Positions 20,301 through 32,300 of a DNA stretch of 64,000 nucleotides are shown piece after piece. The notes beneath the pieces were generated by a model. It was not told the origin of the DNA. It worked only from the letters and a program-made list of their open reading frames with translations, and searched no databases. The DNA is from Chrysophaeum taylorii (lineage: Eukaryota; Sar; Pelagophyceae; Pelagomonadales; Pelagomonadaceae): positions 1 through 64,000 of the forward strand of contig JAQMWT010000670.1 of assembly GCA_029834535.1 (NCBI GenBank), given 5' to 3'. The translations under genes were made by a program, and so were the position numbers. Position 1 is the first letter of the stretch. Each line of letters starts with the position of its first letter.

Positions 20301-23300
20301 CCTGCAAGCGCACCCACCGCCGAGCCGACGAGCTCGCCCGTGCCGGACCCTACGCCAGCGCCCTCGGCGGTGCCGATCCCCGCGCCGACGGCAGCGCCGA
20401 CGTCGAGCCCAATTCCAGCTCCCACGGCGAGTCCCTCGGGTCTCCCTGCAAGCGCACCCACCGCCGAGCCGACGAGCTCGCCCGTGCCGGACCCTACGCC
20501 AGCGCCCTCGGCGGTGCCGATCCCCGCGCCGACGGCAGCGCCGACGTCGAGCCCAATTCCAGCTCCCACGGCGAGTCCCTCGGGTCTCCCTGCAAGCGCA
20601 CCCACCGCCGAGCCGACGAGCTCGCCCGTGCCGGACCCTACGCCAGCGCCCTCGGCGGTGCCGATCCCCGCGCCGACGGCAGCGCCGACGTCGAGCCCAA
20701 TTCCAGCTCCCACGGCGAGTCCCTCGGGTCTCCCTGCAAGCGCACCCACCGCCGAGCCGACGAGCTCGCCCGTGCCGGACCCTACGCCAGCGCCCTCGGC
20801 GGTGCCGATCCCCGCGCCGACGGCAGCGCCGACGTCGAGCCCAATTCCAGCTCCCACGGCGAGTCCCTCGGGTCTCCCTGCAAGCGCACCCACCGCCGAG
20901 CCGACGAGCTCGCCCGTGCCGGACCCTACGCCAGCGCCCTCGGCGGTGCCGATCCCCGCGCCGACGGCAGCGCCGACGTCGAGCCCAATTCCAGCTCCCA
21001 CGGCGAGTCCCTCGGGTCTCCCTGCAAGCGCACCCACCGCCGAGCCGACGAGCTCGCCCGTGCCGGACCCTACGCCAGCGCCCTCGGCGGTGCCGATCCC
21101 CGCGCCGACTGCAGCGCCGACGTCGAGCCCAATTCCAGCTCCCACGGCGAGTCCCTCGGGTCTCCCTGCAAGCGCACCCACCGCCGAGCCGACGAGCTCG
21201 CCCGTGCCGGACCCTACGCCAGCGCCCTCGGCGGTGCCGATCCCCGCGCCGACGGCAGCGCCGACGTCGAGCCCAATTCCAGCTCCCACGGCGAGTCCCT
21301 CGGGTCTCCCTGCAAGCGCACCCACCGCCGAGCCGACGAGCTCGCCCGTGCCGGACCCTACGCCAGCGCCCTCGGCGGTGCCGATCCCCGCGCCGACGGC
21401 AGCGCCGACGTCGAGCCCAATTCCAGCTCCCACGGCGAGTCCCTCGGGTCTCCCTGCAAGCGCACCCACCGCCGAGCCGACGAGCTCGCCCGTGCCGGAC
21501 CCTACGCCAGCGCCCTCGGCGGTGCCGATCCCCGCGCCGACGGCAGCGCCGACGTCGAGCCCAATTCCAGCTCCCACGGCGAGTCCCTCGGGTCTCCCTG
21601 CAAGCGCACCCACCGCCGAGCCGACGAGCTCGCCCGTGCCGGACCCTACGCCAGCGCCCTCGGCGGTGCCGATCCCCGCGCCGACGGCAGCGCCGACGTC
21701 GAGCCCAATTCCAGCTCCCACGGCGAGTCCCACAGGTTCGCCAATCAGCGCGCCCACGACGACACCTACAGCTTCGCCGAGCTCGTCGCCATCCTCAGCC
21801 CCGACCACCAGCCCCTCAGGTTTGCCAATCAGCGCGCCGACAGCGTTGCCAACGAGCGGTCCTTCGTCGAACCCAAGCCGTGCACCATCCTCGGAACCAA
21901 GTGCGGCGCCGACTCTCAGTCCCTCGGCTGCGCCTACGTGCTTACTGGTCACTTATCCATGCGATGAAATCGACGGTTTCACCGAGTTGGCGGCAGAGTT
22001 TCAAAAGTATTCCCTCATTACTCGCGACGATGCGCATATCTCAGCGCATTCAATCTACCGAGCCATTGTCGTCGGCGGCAATCTTACACGGACTGACGCA
22101 AGCCACAGTATCGAAGTCGCTTCGAACTATCAGGGTGACGGACCGAGCTACGTTGCTGACGGGACTCCAGTAGATAACGTCAGGTTCAACAGCGGTTTGG
22201 AGACGTCAAATTTTCCTGGTTGGTTCGACTGGGAAAAGATCGAAGAGTTCGCGCTTTCGATTGCGCCGTCGGATGATGTGTACGTTGTCACGCAACAGGA
22301 GGGCGACACGTGGAACCTGTTTGACTTTGGCGACCAGAACGCGCAAGGCAACAATAACGGGAAAACATTGGTTGTCTTCTTGGGGACGGCAGATGTTCTG
22401 CTTACCGATGGAGGAGGTCGACAATTCGGACCTTCGATTCTCGCACCATTTGCGAAGGTCGAACTCTTCAATCAGGCCGTGGGCTACGTTGACGGTTTTA
22501 TCGTTGCCAAGTCATATAATAGCAATGATTTCCTTGGAATCGAACTCCATGGACGAGGCTACAGCGGAGAATACACGTGTGGACCAGAGAGCATATGTGA
22601 GCCATCGACGCTCCCTAGCTCTGTTCCGACGCTCAGTTCCTCGCGTCCTCCAGCGAGCACGTCCGTGGTTTTGCCATCAACAACTCCCTCGTCGTCTGCA
22701 GGACCAAGCGCCATGCCTGTTGCCTTCGCGCCCGCTGTTGCACCATCTGCGAGACCGAGCTCGGATCCAGGTCTCTCGCCACAGCCGCAACTATCGCTCG
22801 CGCCGACCCTCTCAAACGTTCCTACTTGTGCGCCAATATTGTTTTCTTGCGAACAAAACAACGTGTACGAGATGCTGGCAATCGAGTTCCAAAAGTATTC
22901 CCTCATTACTCGCGACGATGCCCATATCTCAGCGCATTCAACCAACCGAGCGATTGTTGTCGGCGGTAATCTTACACGTACTGATGCAGGCCACAGTATC
23001 GAAATCGCCTCGCACTATCGCGGTGACGGGCCGAGCTACGTTGCTGATGGGACTCCACTCGACAACGTCAGATTCAATAGTGGTTTGGAGACGACAAATT
23101 TCCCTGTTTGGTTCGACTGGCACGACATTGAGGAATTCGCGCAGTCGATCAAGCAATCAGATGATGTGTACGTTGTCACGCAACAGGAGGGCGACACCTG
23201 GAACCTGTTTGACTTCGGCGACCAGAACGCGCAAGGCAACAATAACGGGAAAACATTGGTCGTGTTCTTGGGGACGGCAGATGTTCTTCTTACCGATGGA

Positions 23301-26300
23301 GGAGGTCGACAGTTCGGACCTTCAATTCTCGCACCATTTGCGACGGTCGAAATCTTCAATCAGGCCGTGGGCTATGTCGACGGTTTCATCGTCGCAAAGT
23401 CATACAATAGCAATGAATTCCTTGGAATCGACCTCCATGGACAAGGCTACAGCGGAGAATACACTTGTGGATCAGAGAACATCTGTGAGCCATCGACGCT
23501 TCCTAGCTCTGTTCCTACGCTCAGTTCCTCAGATCCGCCAGCGAGCACGTCCGTGGTTTTGCCATCAACAACTCCCTCATTTTCTGCAGGACCAAGCGCC
23601 ATGCCTGTTGCCTTCGCGCCCGCTGTTGCACCATCTGCGAGACCGAGCCCGGATCCAGGTTTCTCGCCACAGCCGCAACTATCGCTCGCTCCAAGCCTCT
23701 CAAACGTTCCTACTTGTGCGCCAATATTGTTTTCTTGCGAACAAAACAACGTGTACGAGATGCTGGCAATCGAGTTTCAAAAGTATTCCCTCATTACTCG
23801 CGACGATGCGCATATCTCAGCGCATTCAATCTACCGAGCCATTGTCGTCGGCGGCAATCTTACACGGACTGACGCAAGCCACAGTATCGAAGTCGCTTCG
23901 AACTATCAGGGTGATGGACCGAGCTACGTTGCTGACGGGACTCCAATAGATAACGTCAGGTTCACCAGCGGTTTGGAGACGTCAAATTTTCCTGGTTGGT
24001 TCGACTGGGAAAAGATCGAAGAGTTCGCGCTTTCGATTGCGCCGTCGGATGATGTGTACGTTGTCACGCAACAGGAGGGCGACACCTGGAACTTGTTTGA
24101 CTTTGGCGATCAGAACGCGCAAGGCAGCAATAACGGTAAAACATTGGTCGTCTTCTTGGGGACAGCAGATGTTCTGCTTACCGATGGAGGAGGTCGACAA
24201 TTCGGACCTTCGATTCTCGCACCATTTGCGAAAGTTGAACTCTTTAATCAGGCCGTGGGCTACGTTGACGGTTTTATCGTTGCCAAGTCATATGACAGCA
24301 ATGATTTCGATGGAATCGAACTACATGGACGAGGTTATAGTGGAGAGTACACATGTTCCGCACCAAACGTCTGCGACCCGACGGCAGTTCCAAGTGCCGT
24401 GCCAACGTCGAGTCCTTCCGAGTCGTCTGATAGGCCCACAGCCGTGCCAACGGAGAGTCCAACGTCCGGCCCAATAAGTGCTCCATCTGCCGCGCCGAGC
24501 GCGGTGCCGACTTCTGTGCCGACGACCTTCTGCTATGACCTCGACAGACTCGGAGTGGTGGCGTATTATCCGTTTGAGGACGGTGTTGCGGTCGACTACA
24601 CTGGCAGCGGTCAGAATTGTGTCGTCCAGGGTGCCACAGAAACAACTGATCGGCTCGGCGACTCGACCGGGGCGCTCTTGTTCGATGGCACAAGCAACGT
24701 ACTCTGCGATGGTGTGGCGGCCAGCGGGTCGGATCCGCGGACGTACTGTGCCTGGGCGCGTGCGGATGACTCTTCAGACGACGAGCCATGGTACGCGCTT
24801 TTCCACACGGGTGACGAAGACAATGGAGGCGCCGTCTCGTGCTCGAGGTTCGAGCTGCAATTCAGCGACGAGGATGGTGGGCTATCCTGGGTTGGCAGTG
24901 GACTGGCCACCTGCGATGAGCAATTTCAAGGCGCGTCTGAGAGGGTGCCCAATCCGAGCGACTGGCATTTTCTTTGCGTTAGCTTCGATGGTGTCGATGT
25001 ATCTATCCACGCCGATGGCACTTTGCTGGTGACGTACACGCCTCCTGCGGATGTTGCAACTGGCCCTGGCCAAGATCTCATTGTCGGGCATGTTGACGAC
25101 GTGCCAAGCAACGACGTGTTGGGTTGGGTCGGCGCGATCGACGACGTCATGGTATTTGACAAGGCGCTCTCGACCGAAGAAATCGATGAGCTCTACAAGC
25201 TGACAGAGTCAGATCGCTTCAGTGCTAGGCTTGCGAAGTGCAGCCCAAGTCCAGCGCCGACCACTCTGCCGACATCTGCCCCGACTGCCAGTCCTTCTGG
25301 AATGCCGGCGAGCGTGCCCACGGCGCTGCCTACAAGTGGACCCGTTCCTGTGCCAACGAGCGCGCCGTCTCCGGGGCCGATTCCAGCGCCGACGGCGTTG
25401 CCGGTCCCGGCACCGACGCCTGCCCCGACTGCCAGTCCCTCTGGAATGCCGGCGAGCGTGCCCACGGCGCTGCCTACAAGCGGACCCGTTCCTGTGCCAA
25501 CCATCGCGCCGTCTCCGGGGCCGATTCCAGCGCCGACGGCGTTGCCGGTCCCGGCACCGACGTCTGCCCCGACTGCCGGTCCTTCTGGAATGCCGGCAAG
25601 CGTGCCCACGGCGCTACCTACAAGCGGACCCGTTCCTGTGCCAACGAGCGCGCCGTCTCCGGGGCCGATTCCAGCGCCGACGGCGTTGCCGGTCCCGGTA
25701 CCGACGTCTGCCCCGACTGCCGGTCCTTCTGGAATGCCGGCAAGCGTGCCCACGGCGCTACCTACAAGCGGACCCGTTCCTGTGCCAACGAGCGCGCCGT
25801 CTCCGGGGCCGATTCCAGCGCCGACGGCGTTGCCGATCCCGGTACCGACGTCTGCCCCGACTGCCAGTCCTTCTGGAATGCCGGCGAGCGTGCCCACGGC
25901 GCTGCCTACAAGTGGACCCGTTCCTGTGCCAACGAGCGCGCCGTCTCCGGGGCCGATTCCAGCGCCGACGGCGTTGCCAGTCCCGGTACCGACGTCTGCC
26001 CCGACTGGCATTCCTTCAGGAATGCCGGCGAGCGTGCCCACGGGGCTGCCTACAAGCGGCCCCGTTCCTGTGCCAACGAGCGCGCCGTCTCCCGGGCCGA
26101 TTTCAGCGCCGACGGCGTTGCCGGTCCCGGTACCGACGTCTGCCCCGACTGCCAGTCCCTCTGGAATGCCGGCGAGCGTGCCCACGACGCTGCCTACAAG
26201 TGGACCCGTTCCTGTGCCAACGAGCGCGCCGTCTCCGGGGCCGATTCCAGCGCCGACGGCGTTGCCGGTCCCGGTACCGACGTCTGCCCCGACTGCCAGT

Positions 26301-29300
26301 CCTTCAGGAATGCCGGCGAGCGTGCCCACGGGGCTGCCTACAAGCGGACCCGTTCCTGTGCCAACGAGCGCGCCGTCTCCGGGGCCGATTCCAGCGCCGA
26401 CGGCGTTGCCAGTCCCGGTACCGACGTCTGCCCCGACTGCCATTCCTTCAGGAATGCCGGCGAGCGTGCCCACGGGGGTGCCTACAAGCGGACCCGTTCC
26501 AGTGCCAACGAGCGCTCCCTCTCCGGGGCCGATTCCAGCGCCGACGGCGTTGCCGGTTCCGGTACCGACGTCTGCCCCGACTGCCAGTCCTTCTGGAATG
26601 CCGGCAAGCGTGCCCACGGCGCTACCTACAAGCGGGCCCATTCCTGCGCCGACCGCATCACCTATACCGGCGCCGACCGCATCACCGATACCGGCGCCGA
26701 CTTCCGCACCAACAGCAAGTCCATCTGGTTCGCCAACTTCGCTACCAACGGAGAGTCCAACGTCCGTCCCAATCAGTGCTCCATCTGCCGCGCCGAGTGC
26801 GGCGCCGACTTCTGTGCCGACGACCTTCTGCTATGACTTCGACAGACTCGGAGTGGTGGCGTATTATCCGTTTGAGGACGGTTTTGCGGTCGACTACACT
26901 GGCAGCGGTCAGAATTGTGTCGTCCAGGGTGCCACAGAAACAACTGATCGGCTCGGCGACTCGACCGGGGCGCTCTTGTTCGATGGCTCGAGCAACGTAC
27001 TCTGCGATGGTGTGGCGGCCAGCGGGTCGGATCCGCGGACGTACTGTGCCTGGGCGCGTGCGGATGACTCTTCAGGCGAAGAGCCATGGTACGCGCTTTT
27101 CCACACGGGTGACGAAGACAATGGAGGCGCCGTCTCGTGCTCGAGGTTCGAGCTGCAATTCAGCGACGAGGATGGTGGGCTATCCTGGGTTGGCAGTGGA
27201 CTGGCCACCTGCGACGAGCAATTTCAAGGCGCGTCTGAGAGTGTGCCCAATCCGAGCGACTGGCATTTTCTTTGCGTTAGCTTCGATGGTGTCGATGTAT
27301 CTATCCACGCCGATGGCACTTTGCTGGTGACGTACACGCCTCCTGCGGATGTCGCAACTGGCCCTGGCCAAGATCTCATTGTCGGGCATGTTGACGACGT
27401 GCCAAGCAACGACGTGTTGGGTTGGGTCGGCGCGATCGACGACGTCATGGTATTTGACAAGGCGCTCTCGACAGAAGAAATCGATGAGCTCTACAAGCTG
27501 TCGGAGTCAGATCGCTTCAGTGCTAGGCTTGCGAAGTGCAGCCCAAGTCCAGCGCCGACCACTCTGCCGACATCTGCCCCGACTGCCAGTCCTTCTGGGA
27601 TGCCCGCGAGCGTGCCCACCGCGCTGCCTACAAGCAGACCCGTTCCTGTGCCAACGAGCGCGCCGTCTCCGCGGCCGATTCCAGCGCCGACGGCGTTGCC
27701 GGTTCCGGTACCGACGTCTGCCCCGACTGCCAGTCCTTCTGGAATGCCGGCGAGCGTGCCCACGGCGCTGCCTACAAGCGGACCCGTTCCTGTGCCAACG
27801 AGCGCGCCGTCTCCGGGGCCGATTCCAGCGCCGACGGCGTTGCCGGTCCCGGCACCGACGTCTGCCCCGACTGCCAGTCCCTCTGGAATGCCGGCGAGCG
27901 TGCCCACGACGCTGCCTACAAGTGGACCCGTTCCAGTTCCGACGAGCGCTCCCTCTCCGGGGCCGATTCCAGCGCCGACGGCGTTGCCGGTCCCGGTACC
28001 GACGTCTGCCCCGACTGCCAGTCCTTCAGGATTGCCGGCGAGCGTGCCCACGGCGCTGCCTACAAGCGGACCCGTTCCAGTGCCAACGAGCGCTCCCTCT
28101 CCGGGGCCGATTCCAGCGCCGACGGCGTTGCCGGTTCCGGTACCGACGTCTGCCCCGACTGCCAGTCCTTCTGGAATGCCGGCGAGCGTGCCCACGGCGC
28201 TGCCTACAAGCGGACCCGTTCCTGCGCCAACAAGCGTTCCTTTTCCTGCACCGACCGCATCACCGATACCGGCGCCGACTTCCGCACCAACAGCAAGTCC
28301 ATCTGGTTCGCCAACTTCGTTACCAACGGAGAGACCAACGTCCGGCCCAATCAGTGCTCCATCTGCCGCGCCGAGTGCGGCGCCGACTTCTGTGCCGACG
28401 ACCTTCTGCTATGACCTCGACAGACTCGGAGTGGTGGCGTATTATCCGTTTGAGGACGGTGTTGCGGTCGACTACACTGGCAGCGGTCAGAATTGTGTCG
28501 TCCAGGGTGCCACAGAAACAACTGATCGGCTCGGCGACTCGACCGGGGCGCTCTTGTTCGATGGCTCGAGCAACGTACTCTGCGATGGTGTGGCGGCCAG
28601 CGGGTCGGATCCGCGGACGTACTGTGCCTGGGCGCGTGCGGATGACTCTTCAGGCGAAGAGCCATGGTACGCGCTTTTCCACACGGGTGACGAAGACAAT
28701 GGAGGCGCCGTCTCGTGCTCGAGGTTCGAGCTGCAATTCAGCGACGAGGATGGTGGGCTATCCTGGGTTGGCAGTGGACTGGCCACCTGCGACGAGCAAT
28801 TTCAAGGCGCGTCTGAGAGTGTGCCCAATCCGAGCGACTGGCATTTTCTTTGCGTTAGCTTCGATGGTGTCGATGTATCTATCCACGCCGATGGCACTTT
28901 GCTGGTGACGTACACGCCTCCTGCGGATGTCGCAACTGGCCCTGGCCAAGATCTCATTGTCGGGCATGTTGACGACGTGCCAAGCAACGACGTGTTGGGT
29001 TGGGTCGGCGCGATCGACGACGTCATGGTATTTGACAAGGCGCTCTCGACAGAAGAAATCGATGAGCTCTACAAGCTGTCGGAGTCAGATCGCTTCAGTG
29101 CTAGGCTTGCGAAGTGCAGCCCAAGTCCAGCGCCGACCACTCTGCCGACATCTGCCCCGACTGCCAGTCCTTCTGGGATGCCCGCGAGCGTGCCCACCGC
29201 GCTGCCTACAAGCGGACCCGTTCCTGTGCCAACGAGCGCGCCGTCTCCGCGGCCGATTCCAGCGCCGACGGCGTTGCCGGTTCCGGTACCGACGCGCCCC

Positions 29301-32300
29301 GACTGCCAGTCCTTCTGGAATGCCGGCGAGCGTGCCCACGGCGCTGCCTACAAGCGGACCCGTTCCTGTGCCAACGAGCGCGCCGTCTCCGGGGCCGATT
29401 CCAGCGCCGACGGCGTTGCCGGTCCCGGCACCGACGTCTGCCCCGACTGCCAGTCCCTCTGGAATGCCGGCGAGCGTGCCCACGACGCTGCCTACAAGTG
29501 GACCCGTTCCAGTTCCGACGAGCGCTCCCTCTCCGGGGCCGATTCCAGCGCCGACGGCGTTGCCGGTCCCGGTACCGACGTCTGCCCCGACTGCCAGTCC
29601 TTCAGGATTGCCGGCGAGCGTGCCCACGGCGCTGCCTACAAGCGGACCCGTTCCAGTGCCAACGAGCGCTCCCTCTCCGGGGCCGATTCCAGCGCCGACG
29701 GCGTTGCCGGTTCCGGTACCGACGTCTGCCCCGACTGCCAGTCCTTCTGGAATGCCGGCGAGCGTGCCCACGGCGCTGCCTACAAGCGGACCCGTTCCTG
29801 CGCCAACAAGCGTTCCTTTTCCTGCACCGACCGCATCACCGATACCGGCGCCGACTTCCGCACCAACAGCAAGTCCATCTGGTTCGCCAACTTCGTTACC
29901 AACGGAGAGACCAACGTCCGGCCCAATCAGTGCTCCATCTGCCGCGCCGAGTGCGGCGCCGACTTCTGTGCCGACGACCTTCTGCTATGACCTCGACAGA
30001 CTCGGAGTGGTGGCGTATTATCCGTTTGAGGACGGTGTTGCGGTCGACTACACTGGCAGCGGTCAGAATTGTGTCGTCCAGGGTGCCACAGAAACAACTG
30101 ATCGGCTCGGCGACTCGACCGGGGCGCTCTTGTTCGATGGCTCGAGCAACGTACTCTGCGATGGTGTGGCGGCCAGCGGGTCGGATCCGCGGACGTACTG
30201 TGCCTGGGCGCGTGCGGATGACTCTTCAGGCGAAGAGCCATGGTACGCGCTTTTCCACACGGGTGACGAAGACAATGGAGGCGCCGTCTCGTGCTCGAGG
30301 TTCGAGCTGCAATTCAGCGACGAGGATGGTGGGCTATCCTGGGTTGGCAGTGGACTGGCCACCTGCGACGAGCAATTTCAAGGCGCGTCTGAGAGTGTGC
30401 CCAATCCGAGCGACTGGCATTTTCTTTGCGTTAGCTTCGATGGTGTCGATGTATCTATCCACGCCGATGGCACTTTGCTGGTGACGTACACGCCTCCTGC
30501 GGATGTCGCAACTGGCCCTGGCCAAGATCTCATTGTCGGGCATGTTGACGACGTGCCAAGCAACGACGTGTTGGGTTGGGTCGGCGCGATCGACGACGTC
30601 ATGGTATTTGACAAGGCGCTCTCGACAGAAGAAATCGATGAGCTCTACAAGCTGTCGGAGTCAGATCGCTTCAGTGCTAGGCTTGCGAAGTGCAGCCCAA
30701 GTCCAGCGCCGACCACTCTGCCGACATCTGCCCCGACTGCCAGTCCTTCTGGAATGCCGGCGAGCGTGCCCACGGCGCTGCCTACAAGTGGACCCGTTCC
30801 TGTGCCAACGAGCGCGCCGTCTCCGGGGCCGATTCCAGCGCCGACGGCGTTGCCGGTCCCGGCACCGACGTCTGCCCCGACTGCCAGTCCCTCTGGAATG
30901 CCGGCGAGCGTGCCCACGACGCTGCCTACAAGTGGACCCGTTCCAGTTCCGACGAGCGCTCCCTCTCCGGGGCCGATTCCAGCGCCGACGGCGTTGCCGG
31001 TCCCGGTACCGACGTCTGCCCCGACTGCCAGTCCTTCAGGATTGCCGGCGAGCGTGCCCACGGCGCTGCCTACAAGCGGACCCGTTCCTGTGCCAACGAG
31101 CGCGCCCTCTCCGGGGCCGATTCCAGCGCCGACGGCGTTGCCGGTCCCGGTACCGACGTCTGCCCCGACTGCCGGTCCTTCTGGAATGCCGGCGAGCGCT
31201 CCCACGGCGCTGCCTACAAGCGGACCCGTTCCTGCGCCAACAAGCGTTCCTTTTCCGGCACCGACCGCATCACCGATACCGGCGCCGACTTCCGCACCAA
31301 CAGCAAGTCCATCTGGTTCGCCAACTTCGCTACCAACGGAGAGTCCAACGTCCGTCCCAATCAGTGCTCCATCGGCTGGGCCGAGCGCGGCGCCGACTTC
31401 TGTGCCGACGACCTTCTGCTATGACCTCGACAGACTCGGAGTGGTGGCGTATTATCCGTTTGAGGACGGTGCTGCTGTCGACTACACTGGCAGCGGTCAG
31501 AATTGTGTCGTCCAGGGTGCCACAGAAACAACTGATCGGCTCGGCGACTCGACCGGGGCGCTCTTGTTCGATGGCTCGAGCAACGTACTCTGCGATGGTG
31601 TGGCGGCCAGCGGGTCGGATCCGCGGACGTACTGTGCCTGGGCGCGTGCGGATGACTCTTCAGGCGAAGAGCCATGGTACGCGCTTTTCCACACGGGTGA
31701 CGAAGACAATGGAGGCGCCGTCTCGTGCTCGAGGTTCGAGCTGCAATTCAGCGACGAGGATGGTGGGCTATCCTGGGTTGGCAGTGGACTGGCCACCTGC
31801 GACGAGCAATTTCAAGGCGCGTCTGAGAGTGTGCCCAATCCGAGCGACTGGCATTTTCTTTGCGTTAGCTTCGATGGTGTCGATGTATCTATCCACGCCG
31901 ATGGCACTTTGCTGGTGACGTACACGCCTCCTGCAGATGTCGCAACTGGCCCTGGCCAAGATCTCATTGTCGGGCATGTTGACGACGTGCCAAGCAACGA
32001 CGTGTTGGGTTGGGTCGGCGCAATCGACGACGTCATGGTATTTGACAAGGCGCTCTCGACAGAAGAAATCGATGAGCTCTACAAGCTGTCGGAGTCAGAT
32101 CGCTTCAGTGCTAGGCTTGCGAAGTGCAGCCCAAGTCCAGCGCCGACCACTCTGCCGACATCTGCCCCGACTGCCAGTCCTTCTGGGATGCCCGCGAGCG
32201 TGCCCACGGCGCTGCCTACAAGTGGACCCGTTCCTGTTCCAACGAGCGCTCCCTCTCCGGGGCCGATTCCAGCGCCGACAGCGTTGCCGATCCCGGTACC

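Noticed and set aside
19713-21728. Regular direct repeats that could suggest a CRISPR array
   Set aside because: The units are contiguous 144-bp coding repeats without unique spacers, in a eukaryotic gene.
18098-21952. Long minus-strand Gly/Val/Ala-rich frames opposite the arrays (also at 25193-26641 and 32079-33311)
   Set aside because: Antisense shadows of the Pro/Thr repeats; they repeat with the same 144-bp period and stop at domain borders.
18040-22173. A 1,377-codon open frame in a second plus frame through the Pro/Thr arrays
   Set aside because: It consists of Arg/Pro-rich translation of the same 144-bp repeats out of phase. It lacks domains and results from stop-poor repeat composition.
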